Source: Achromobacter deleyi (lineage in GTDB: Bacteria > Pseudomonadota > Gammaproteobacteria > Burkholderiales > Burkholderiaceae_B). From it: a stretch of 64,000 nt of DNA. This document shows, in pieces, positions 57,801 to 64,000 of this stretch (position 1 is its first letter; each line of letters opens with the position of its first letter). The stretch covers positions 1 through 64,000 of the forward strand of contig NZ_CADIJO010000025.1 in assembly GCF_902859705.1 (NCBI RefSeq), in the 5' to 3' direction. A program made the position numbers and the translations under genes. Under the pieces are notes generated by a model, which had not been told where the DNA came from, searched no databases, and saw only the letters and a list, made by a program, of their open reading frames with translations.

Positions 57801-59318
57801 ACCGTCGAGGTTGATGCCCAGGCGAGCCGGGCCGAGCAGATTGAATTGCCCTTGTCCCGTCAGTTTGCCGGACAGCTCCGTGTAGTCGGAGTGATTGAAT
57901 GCAACTTGCGCACCTTGGGCAAGCGAGATTTCCCCGCCGAAGAATTTGCCCTCCGTGCCTCCTGTTCCGAATTGCACCGTACCGTTCTGGACATCCAGGC
58001 CCATCTTGTAGCCGCCGACCAAGCCCAGCAGTGTCGACTTGCCCGCACCGGTCTTGATCAGTGTGCCTTCCTGCAGCGAAATATCGTTGTCGATGACAAA
58101 ATCGTCGCTGCGGTTCAGTGTCACGATGCTGAGAGATGACCCGAGAAGAGAGCCACGCCCGATGCTGCCCGATGCGCCGCCGTTGCCGATCTGCAATTTA
58201 CCGATGACCGTGGTTATTCCGGCATAGGTGTTGTCCGCCGCGAGGATAAGGAGCCCCGTGCCAGACTGCTTCAGTTCCCCCGTACCCGAAATGGGCTGTT
58301 CCAAAACGGTAACCGTATCTCGTTGATAAGACAGCTTGCCATTGTTGATCCACTGACCAGGGTTCATCGAATACTGCCCTGATGAGGAAGCGATGATGAG
58401 TTCTGCGCCCTCGCCGATGGTTGTCCGACCGGTATAGGTGTTGTTTCCCGCCAGTGACAGAAGTGTGTTGCCAGTAACGTCCAGATTTCCGGGGCCGGAA
58501 ATATCGCCGTTCACGCCGCCGCTGAAATTTTCAAAAACCAGCAAGCCGTTGTTGACGATGTTGCCCGAGCCTTGGCTGCCGTAGGAGCCGTAGGTACCTT
58601 CATTGCTGATGTGCAAGGTGCCCGCGGAAATCTGGATCGGGCCCGAGTATCCAGTGACGCCGAACAGCTTCAATGTGCCGTCAGACACTTTTTCCAGACG
58701 GCTGACCCCTTGGAAAAAACCGCCATAGTTTCCCGTTTCGATAGTCAGGGGTTGCGCCGCGCTGGCGACGGATGGGCTGACGGTCGAACTTTGCAGATTC
58801 CTGATGTACCCCGGCGAGCTATTGAAATCAAGCGTGGCATACTCGCCCACGAAAGTTGTCGCGGCCTGGCTGGTAATCGCGCTCAGCGCAGTGCTGCCCG
58901 CCGCATTCCTCAGTTTGCCGCCTTCGACACGCAACTCCGCTTGCGGTCCCACAGTGACCGGAATGCCGGCGGCCAATTCAATCTCACCCTTCTGGGTATC
59001 CATGCCGAACCGGGCAACGCCCTGAATATTCAGCGCACTACCGATCGTCAGGGTCTGGGCGAGCGTCGAGGCTATCGTGCTGGTCTTGCCGGCTTCGAAA
59101 ATCAGGTTCTGCGCTGGCGTCAATGCCTGGGTGAACTCTGAAATCAGCGTGCCACCTTGCATGGTGATCGTGCCGTTATCCAGTGGCGTCGTCGGGAAGT
59201 AACGGGTTTCGCCTTCACCGATGACAGTGCCTTGCGCCATGGCGGAACTCAGCAATAGCGCACCCGTTGCGCCGCCCAGGGGTTTCAGGCGCCGGGCCTG
59301 CTTATTTCTTATTTTCAT
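54852..59318 (-). CDS. autotransporter (type Va) with PATR-repeat passenger
   Basis: This 1488-residue surface or secreted protein has a short signal peptide (about 1-28, ending SAMAQG). A long passenger (to about residue 1210) of beta-helix repeats follows, rich in LTKSGAGMLMLTGD-like autotransporter-associated repeats. A C-terminal translocator beta-barrel (about 1213-1488) ends in VTWRY, the expected aromatic terminus. No GDSGS protease triad, RGD motif or Pro-rich track is seen, so adhesin or autoaggregation function is more likely than protease. The passenger shows an internal duplication. Its upstream region is AT-rich and long, as for regulated surface genes. The relation to any named Bordetella autotransporter is not decided. 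Confidence 0.93.
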   Translation of the reverse strand: MKIRNKQARRLKPLGGATGALLLSSAMAQGTVIGEGETRYFPTTPLDNGTITMQGGTLISEFTQALTPAQNLIFEAGKTSTIASTLAQTLTIGSALNIQGVARFGMDTQKGEIELAAGIPVTVGPQAELRVEGGKLRNAAGSTALSAITSQAATTFVGEYATLDFNSSPGYIRNLQSSTVSPSVASAAQPLTIETGNYGGFFQGVSRLEKVSDGTLKLFGVTGYSGPIQISAGTLHISNEGTYGSYGSQGSGNIVNNGLLVFENFSGGVNGDISGPGNLDVTGNTLLSLAGNNTYTGRTTIGEGAELIIASSSGQYSMNPGQWINNGKLSYQRDTVTVLEQPISGTGELKQSGTGLLILAADNTYAGITTVIGKLQIGNGGASGSIGRGSLLGSSLSIVTLNRSDDFVIDNDISLQEGTLIKTGAGKSTLLGLVGGYKMGLDVQNGTVQFGTGGTEGKFFGGEISLAQGAQVAFNHSDYTELSGKLTGQGQFNLLGPARLGINLDGSAFTGHTTVTGGELFMNRNSSLGGTLSVKNGGRLQGYGQVGNTEIEAGGMLVSSGFSTLRVNGDLALQQGSTFRYYLGNPGPESTPGTSGTTRVTGNLSLNGKLQIRDNNIPALGYHRLFTYGGALDGAGLTLDTIPANYTRGQFSVDTSRSGVVDLRVAPVSAPESLLSWTGGSGTWDAGNLQWNVDGAPSWAAAWGNQHAVFKDTAGTVAVAGTQSFKGLQFLTDGWQFTTHASGGVLQTADDGSELRVLTGASATLGVAIQGAGGLSKTGGGTLVLNQANRYSGGTRLMDGVLSVAQDVNLGDRIGPLAFNGGTLRITGTDYTQTSRNIIWEAQGGAFDIAASDNRFTVAQPLTGGGDLVKLGTGTLVLGGKNSYANTHVDAGTLVGNADSIRGNLQNRGAVVFDQAQDGTFAGSVSGNGTLTKSGAGMLMLTGDGSAFTGHTQVDAGVLSVGVKGQGSLGGTLSVSNNAVLQGTGTVGNTTVQAGGAIAPGNSIGTLRVQGDLTLAPGSVYRVEADPESNNSDRIDVTGTANLAGSVLHVGPESRLAGERTYTILTANRLNGQFASSSSSFAFVDSSIGYEPQAVTLRLTRKGGGMRFADAAYTSNQRATANALESLAGGNPLYQYVLTLPQGAPAGVFDQLSGETHASITSSLSSASGVARSLPFKSLRTNLDAGLAAGEPVAQDGAGGLPVSALPSSKAQPAWAEIVGNWQTFNGNDNTSRVDQRTGGVFIGADHAVGAGWRLGGALGYTDSRITVDAKSSKADVDSYSATIYGGKSFKAGPGNINWLAGAGYIWHDVSTTRNVAAAGQPEKLTANYGASTAQVFTEIGYALPVTDRLQLEPFSGVAWSNTRTRGFQETGGIAALQGQSASNTLTTTTLGLRGKTAFSAGKTEAVLRASAGWRHAFGDVEPGTRLAFDGSQPFSVTGAPIARNAAFTELGVDLAISQSAVIGITYSGQYGGGNRENAGTIGVTWRY

Positions 59319-59704
59319 GTCAGGTTTTATGTATGCGGTTGTCTCAGGCTGGGCTTGGCGGGATGATTATCCGAAGCGCATCAGCGCCGAGATAATAGCG
59401 CACGAAAAATATAGAAAATCCTGACGTCTCGATGCGAAAAAAATAATCATGGCCATGAGGAATTTTGACCAATGATTAAATAGAAAATAATGTCGAGAAT
59501 TATGTTGCGGGCAGCCGAAATGCGCCGTCATCCAACGTGTGACGCGGGACGAGACGGCCGAACCGACGCCGTTCAGGCTGCGGCGGTCCATCTTCGGGAG
59601 GTTTCACCCGTTCATACGCTTGGAATAGACTGGTTTCCTTCCCAAGGAATCTGTGACGCCATAATGCGCCACGCCACCTTTCCATCCGACCCGCCAGGCC
59701 TCCC
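59319..59704. other. AT-rich divergent promoter region
   Basis: This 386-base gap separates the divergent autotransporter and exported-protein genes; I see no gene. The stretch about 59380-59500 is clearly AT-rich against the GC-rich surroundings. On the minus strand TATTAT (59392-59397) could be the autotransporter -10; no good -35 is paired with it. The remainder is GC-rich without clear repeats. Confidence 0.5.
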
Positions 59705-60988
59705 ATGCATTCCTTGGTCCAGACCGTATTCCGCCTTTCCCGCGCATTGCCAGGCGCTGGGGCGCTCGTCCTTGCTGCCGCGGGGCTGTGCGGTTCTGCC
59801 GCTTTTGCCGCTCCGCGCACCGTGTACACGGGCACGCTGCAGGGCGCCGGCGATGTGGTGATGGAGCTGGACAGCCAGGCAGCGGCCGATGGCACGCTCA
59901 GGGGCCGCTACTTCTATCCGAAGCATGGCGTCGACATCCCGCTCAAAGGCACGCCGCAGGCGCTGCGCGAACCCAGGACCTACTACGAGATCAAGGAAAG
60001 CGGCGGCGACCCGGAGTCGGACGCGGCGCCGCCGGCCGCCACCTGGTCGGGCAAGCGCGACGCCGCCGGCTACGAAGGGAAATGGGTCGATGCGCGCACG
60101 GGCAAATCGCGCAGCTTCAAGCTGCGCCGCGTTGCCGAGTACGATCCCGCCGCCCTGGCGCCGGATGCCGTGCAGGCCGTGACCGATGCGATCAGCGGCG
60201 GCGTGGGCAGCGGCATCGACGTCAATGCCGACATCGACTTGCGGCACGCGCCGTATGAAACGCTCAAGCTCGCCGGCTACGCCGTGCCGGTCGGCCCTGA
60301 CGTCGGCAACGCCAAGGTGGCTTACCGCCTGTGGCGCGATCCGCGCACGAAGTTCAGCTATCCGCGGCTGAGCCGCCATCCGGACCCGCAGGTGCTCGTA
60401 CGCATCAACCATCTGTTGGAGCAGCGGCATTGGCAGATGAATCTGGCCGCGTTGGAATGCATGGCCACGATCTACACAGACGGCAATCCGGCGGCGGGCA
60501 CGCTGGGCAGCTATGACGACGAGAACATCACGGTGGCCTGGCTGTCGACGGCGCTGATGACGTTGACCGAGTCCGGCAGCCTGTACTGCGGCGGCGCGCA
60601 TCCCAATAACCATTTCGATCCCTACACCTTCGATCTGCTGCGCGGCGAGTACCTGAATTGGAATCGCATTTTCGACGCGTATGTGCCGGGTGATGATGGC
60701 CTGCGAACCGCAAGCCCGACCTTGCTGGCACTGATGGAAAAGGTGCGGGCGCCGCTGGCTGCGGAAAACGCCAAGGGTGCGGCCGACGGCGAATCGCTGG
60801 AAGGCTGCTCGGATGTCTGGCCCAGCTATCTTGCCTTGAGCGTGGCGTCGCCTGGCGAACTGGTGCTGTCGGTGTCGGGCATCGGCCATGCCATGGGCGC
60901 TTGCCTGGGGCCGCATGCCAGCGTGCCGTTCAAGGCATTGAAGCCGTACTTGAAACCGGGTGGCCAGGCTTACTTGGTGACCGAATAG
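59705..60988 (+). CDS. exported protein of unknown function
   Basis: This 427-residue protein has a signal peptide (about residues 1-35, cleavage near AFA-AP). The mature part starts with a beta-rich segment resembling small exported 'YTGTL...VVMELD' domains (about 38-145). A C-terminal part holds GSLYCGGAHPNNHFDPYTFDL near residue 300 (GGAHPNN), reminiscent of DUF3298-type domains found in exported proteins. I do not recognise a named family. It is divergent from the autotransporter and has a hairpin downstream. Confidence 0.75.
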   Translation: MHSLVQTVFRLSRALPGAGALVLAAAGLCGSAAFAAPRTVYTGTLQGAGDVVMELDSQAAADGTLRGRYFYPKHGVDIPLKGTPQALREPRTYYEIKESGGDPESDAAPPAATWSGKRDAAGYEGKWVDARTGKSRSFKLRRVAEYDPAALAPDAVQAVTDAISGGVGSGIDVNADIDLRHAPYETLKLAGYAVPVGPDVGNAKVAYRLWRDPRTKFSYPRLSRHPDPQVLVRINHLLEQRHWQMNLAALECMATIYTDGNPAAGTLGSYDDENITVAWLSTALMTLTESGSLYCGGAHPNNHFDPYTFDLLRGEYLNWNRIFDAYVPGDDGLRTASPTLLALMEKVRAPLAAENAKGAADGESLEGCSDVWPSYLALSVASPGELVLSVSGIGHAMGACLGPHASVPFKALKPYLKPGGQAYLVTE

Positions 60989-61029
60989 CGTGTATTGCGT
61001 GGGACGGGCTGGCGCAGGGCGTCCACCTG

Positions 61030-61049
61030 CACCTGGCGGAAGCCAGGTG
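61030..61049 (+). terminator. hairpin after the exported-protein gene
   Basis: CACCTGGC and GCCAGGTG form a perfect 8-bp stem with a GGAA tetraloop, then GGCCTTTCG. It lies 42 bases after the stop and is a moderate terminator candidate. Confidence 0.5.
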
Positions 61050-61133
61050 GGCCTTTCGTGATGAACACGGCCGAGCAGATTTTCCAGGCCTGCCAGGATT
61101 TCCGCAGTGGGGCTTTTGGCGCCTGATACGGCC

Positions 61134-61565
61134 TCAAAGCGGCAACAGCGCAGTCGCTTCGATTTCCACCAGCATGCCGTCCAGCGCCAGGCGCGGCACC
61201 GGGATCAGGGTGCAGGCCGGGGCCAGGTGGATGCCCCAGCGCGACTTGATCTCTTGGGAAAACACGGCCAGGCGTTCCTGGCTGTGGTCCACCACCAGCA
61301 CCGTCAGCTTGGCCACGTCGAACAGGGTGGCGCCAGCGCCTTGCAGGGCGGTCTGGACGTTGTCCAGCGCCTGGCGCACTTGCTTGAGGAAATCGGGCTG
61401 CAGCTCGCCCTGGACGTTTTCGCCGCCCTGGCCGGCGGCAAAGATCAGCCGGGCCGGGGTGTCGGCCACCGCCACGTGCGAGTAACCATTGGGCCGCGGG
61501 TCGTACAGGCCGGGCGGATTGATGAAGGCGAGCGAGGGCAGGGCGGGGGTGATGCGGGACGGCAT
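61134..61565 (-). CDS. RidA/YjgF-family protein
   Basis: This 143-residue protein has the RidA fold, with LIFAAGQGGENVQGELQPDF near residue 40 and QVRQALDNVQTALQGAGATLFDVAKLTVLVVD near 67 (KLTVLVVD). RidA proteins hydrolyse reactive enamines and imines made by PLP enzymes. The Arg of the catalytic R-x-x-x-V/E region near the C-terminus (PACTLIPVPRLALDGMLVEIEA) is present, so activity is possible. The ATG after GGAG is used; an upstream in-frame ATG has no similarity. Confidence 0.9.
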   Translation of the reverse strand: MPSRITPALPSLAFINPPGLYDPRPNGYSHVAVADTPARLIFAAGQGGENVQGELQPDFLKQVRQALDNVQTALQGAGATLFDVAKLTVLVVDHSQERLAVFSQEIKSRWGIHLAPACTLIPVPRLALDGMLVEIEATALLPL

Positions 61566-61675
61566 GGCGGGCTCCAGAATCGTGTCGGTCTTGATGGGAG
61601 CGCCAGTATCAAACCTCAACCACGGTTGAGGTCAAGGAACGCGGCCGGGCATCACTTGTCGGCCAGGCCGACGGA

Positions 61676-61963
61676 TCAGGACAGCGCGCGCGGCGGCATG
61701 GCCGATAGTTCGGTCAGGCTCAGGCCACAGCTGCGGGCGCGCTCGGCCAGGGTGGCGCTCTGTTCCAGCGCGCGCTTGCTTTCGGCCAGCAGAACATCCA
61801 GCTGCTCGTCCAGCGACGCGGCCATGACCCAGGCTCGTTCGGTGAATTCGGCCGAAAACGCATCGACACAGGTCTTGCAGATGGCCGAACCGTTTCTTTC
61901 CAGAAGTGGGGCGCCTTGCGCCAGCGTCGAGAGGCAAAAATGACAGGCGAGGGCGCGGCTCAT
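61676..61963 (-). CDS. small protein with a CxxC pair (possible zinc site)
   Basis: This 95-residue protein starts MSRALACHFCLST and has CKTCVDAFS about 22 residues later: two CxxC pairs spaced as in small zinc ribbons. The remainder is an Ala/Glu/Leu-rich helix (about 45-85). I do not recognise a family. It lies between the RidA gene and the chemotaxis-receptor gene, both on the same strand; an association with chemotaxis is speculative. Confidence 0.6.
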   Translation of the reverse strand: MSRALACHFCLSTLAQGAPLLERNGSAICKTCVDAFSAEFTERAWVMAASLDEQLDVLLAESKRALEQSATLAERARSCGLSLTELSAMPPRALS

Positions 61964-62103
61964 GCGTCGGGGGCTCGTGGTCGAAGGGAGGCCCGGCGCA
62001 AGCTGTCTTGCGGGGCCTTACCTTATGGACAACGGCTTGGCGGGCGCACTCTTAAATGACCGGGGCGCCATCGCACCCTGGCCAGAGGCGCCCCTGCGGC
62101 GCA

Positions 62104-63720
62104 TTACCCCACGTAGGCCGGGCGCAGCGGGGCCGCGATGGCCTGGGGCGTGACGTCGATGACGGTCTCGGCGGGCAGCTTGAAGAAGGCGGCGGTGGCC
62201 GCCAGGCGCTTGGCCTGCTCTTCCAGTGACGAGGCCGCGGCGGCAGCCTCTTCGACCAGGGCCGCGTTCTGCTGGGTGACGTCGTCCATCTGGGTCACTG
62301 CGCGGTTGATCTGGTCGATGCCGATGGACTGCTCGGTCGAGGCTTCGGTGATTTCCGCCATGATCTGGGTGACGCGCTGCACCGAGGCCACGATTTCCTG
62401 CATGGTGTTGCCGGCCGCGCGCACTTGCTCGGCACCGCTGTCGACGTTGCTGGTCGATTGCTCGATCAGGTCTTTCACTTCGCGGGCGGCCTGGGCGCTG
62501 CGCTGGGCCAGGGTGCGGACTTCGCCGGCCACCACCGCAAAACCCTTGCCCTGTTCGCCGGCCCGGGCGGCTTCGACTGCTGCGTTCAGGGCCAGAATGT
62601 TGGTCTGGAAGGCGATGCCGTCGATGACCGACACGATTTCGGCAATGCGCCGCGAGCTCTCCGAGATGCGGGCCATGGTTTCCACGACCTGGCCCACAGC
62701 CTCGCCGCCGCGCAGGGCGACGCCACGGCTTTCGGCCGCCAGGCTGTTGGCCTGGTGGGCATGTTCCGTGTTCTGCTTGACCGCGGTGGCCAGCTCTTCC
62801 ATGGACGCGGCGGTTTCTTCCAGCGATGCCGCCTGCTCTTCGGTGCGCGAGGACAGGTTGGTGTTGCCCGACGAGATCTCGGCCGCGCCGGTATTGATTT
62901 CGTTGACGCTGCGGCGCACTTCGCTGACGGTGCGGGTCAGGCTTTCCTGCATGCGCTTGAGCGCCGTGAACAGCACGCCGATCTCGTTGTGGGAGTTCAC
63001 CGCGACGCGCTGGGTCAGGTCGCCCGAGGCGATGCGGTCAAAGTGCAGGGCGGCGTCCTTCAGCGGTTGCAGCACCTGGCGGCTGATGAAGCGCCAGCAA
63101 CCGACCGCCAATGCGGCGGCCAGCGCCAGCATGATGATGGTCGACAATTCGGCACGGTCGTAGCGCTGGTCGGATGCGACATTGATCTCATCGGTGCGCC
63201 GTTCGGTGTGTTCCAGGAAGCTGTTGACCCGTTCGACGAAGCGGGCGTCGGCGGTACGCGTGTCGACCACGGCGGCCGCATAGCCCTCGGCGGACTGTTT
63301 CTGCAAGGCCTGTTCCAGCGCTTCGATGCTGCGCACATAGGCGGTGAACACGCCGTCCAGGTCGCTGGCCAGTTTCTTGCCGGCCTCTGTGTTCTTGGGC
63401 ACGCGTTGGTAGACGGCGAAGCGTTTGCGGGCGTCTTGCAGGTATTGGGTGGCCTGGTCGACGCTGGCCTGGGCTTGCGCGCCCTTGCCGCTGGTGATGT
63501 CCAGGTAGGCGGCCACCAGCGTCAGGCGGCTGCGCAGCAGCAGCGTCTGGGTTTCGTACAGAGGACGGGTTTGTTCTGCAGACACCGAGCTCAGGTCGTC
63601 CACCGCCATGTCGGCAGCCTTGGCGTAGAGCCAGCCCATGCCTGTGGCGACCGCCAGCGCCAATACGAAGAGGGCCAGGACGGCCGCGAGGCCGGTGCGT
63701 ATCTTCAGGTTCTTGAGCAT
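62104..63720 (-). CDS. methyl-accepting chemotaxis protein
   Basis: This 538-residue inner-membrane receptor has helices at about 10-32 and 190-212, a helical periplasmic sensor domain (about 33-189), a HAMP domain (about 213-265) and a methylation/signalling domain with the signature AFQTNILALNAAVEAARAGEQG (NILALNAAVEAARAG) near 380. The C-terminus ends PLRPAYVG, without an NWETF-like CheR-docking tail. The ligand is unknown. It is monocistronic. Confidence 0.95.
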   Translation of the reverse strand: MLKNLKIRTGLAAVLALFVLALAVATGMGWLYAKAADMAVDDLSSVSAEQTRPLYETQTLLLRSRLTLVAAYLDITSGKGAQAQASVDQATQYLQDARKRFAVYQRVPKNTEAGKKLASDLDGVFTAYVRSIEALEQALQKQSAEGYAAAVVDTRTADARFVERVNSFLEHTERRTDEINVASDQRYDRAELSTIIMLALAAALAVGCWRFISRQVLQPLKDAALHFDRIASGDLTQRVAVNSHNEIGVLFTALKRMQESLTRTVSEVRRSVNEINTGAAEISSGNTNLSSRTEEQAASLEETAASMEELATAVKQNTEHAHQANSLAAESRGVALRGGEAVGQVVETMARISESSRRIAEIVSVIDGIAFQTNILALNAAVEAARAGEQGKGFAVVAGEVRTLAQRSAQAAREVKDLIEQSTSNVDSGAEQVRAAGNTMQEIVASVQRVTQIMAEITEASTEQSIGIDQINRAVTQMDDVTQQNAALVEEAAAAASSLEEQAKRLAATAAFFKLPAETVIDVTPQAIAAPLRPAYVG

Positions 63721-63871
63721 GGTGGGGGGCTCCTGTGTGTGTCTTGGGGCTGACCCGTCAAAGCGCGGTCTCGGAAAATCCGGGCTGACTGTAAATTTAA
63801 ATTACATAACTAACAATTGATCATTTTTCAGGGGGGCATTCTGGTTTTGGCAATGCCTGCCCCGAGCCAGG

Positions 63872-64000
63872 CTAGAACAGCTGGGGTGCATCGCTGCGGA
63901 TGAAGCGCAGGAAGCGGTGGGCGGCGTCCGACAGGGGGCGCGAGGCATGCGTCTGGAATTGAAGCTGGCCGGCGTTGAGCAGGGCGTCGTTGATGGGCCG
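63872..64000 (-). CDS. partial gene, possibly a LysR-family C-terminus
   Basis: The minus strand is open from the window edge to a TAG stop and encodes 42 residues ending RFIRSDAPQLF. The pattern QFQTHASRPLSDAAHRFLRF resembles the end of LysR-family effector domains. The start lies beyond the window. Because the piece is short, the family call is tentative; that the reading frame is real is more likely. Confidence 0.45.
   Translation of the reverse strand, partial: RPINDALLNAGQLQFQTHASRPLSDAAHRFLRFIRSDAPQLF

Noticed and set aside
58024-58060. GAGKSTLL string in the autotransporter, like a P-loop
   Set aside because: It is part of a passenger repeat (variant of KTGAGTLTL); the protein is exported, and no ATPase domain surrounds it.

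Overview
The window looks like a chromosomal segment of a high-GC betaproteobacterium of the Alcaligenaceae (Bordetella/Achromobacter type). The reasons are an uninterrupted mraZ-to-ftsZ-lpxC division and cell-wall cluster with a fused MurE-MurF, a Bug-type tricarboxylate-transport receptor, a PagP gene, a class A RNase P RNA beside mraZ, and an lpxC-DUF721-M23-secA order. The assignment rests on gene content and recognised protein sequence, not on a database search.

Layout. Positions 1-260: 5S rRNA, the tail of an rRNA operon, with its terminators. 0.4-5.4 kb: a small membrane protein, a LysE exporter divergent from a LysR regulator, a SWIB-domain protein, an M20 amidohydrolase and dihydroorotase (pyrC). 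5.4-7.8 kb: the ABC-F ATPase uup (minus strand) and, divergent from it, the RNase P RNA gene. 8.1-25.3 kb: the dcw cluster mraZ-rsmH-ftsL-ftsI-murEF-mraY-murD-ftsW-murG-murC-ddl-ftsQ-ftsA-ftsZ, all on the plus strand, mostly joined by 1-11 base overlaps. It begins at a promoter followed by a 10-bp-phased row of MraZ-type boxes. 25.5-31.8 kb: lpxC, a DUF721/DciA-like gene on the opposite strand, a LytM/M23 factor, secA and a glyoxalase-like protein.

31.9-38.4 kb is an accessory metabolic stretch: a GntR regulator with a candidate operator, an orphan Bug receptor translationally coupled to it, a ThDP-dependent acetolactate-synthase-like enzyme, a thiol-dioxygenase-like cupin, an SDR protein lacking the usual Tyr/Lys pair, an Lrp/AsnC regulator and a ChaC-like enzyme. 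38.4-49.2 kb: pagP, mgtE and an acyl-CoA thioesterase; a YeiH-type membrane protein divergent from its LysR regulator; a second M20 amidohydrolase, fadD, an inositol-monophosphatase-like enzyme and mnmC. 49.2-54.7 kb: a divergent GH31 protein behind a structured leader or possible small RNA, the metNIQ methionine importer and tRNA-Lys(UUU). 54.8-64 kb: a 1488-residue autotransporter with repeat-rich passenger, an exported hypothetical protein, a RidA-like protein, a small cysteine-motif protein, a methyl-accepting chemotaxis protein and the end of what may be another LysR regulator.

Most of the window is conserved core biology. I see no CRISPR array, prophage, integrase or insertion sequence. 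The points most worth checking are the MurE-MurF fusion, the phased MraZ operator, the leader RNA candidate before the GH31 gene, the unusual active sites of the GH31 and SDR proteins, the GntR/Bug/ThDP locus, the nested or perfect inverted repeats, and the internally duplicated autotransporter.
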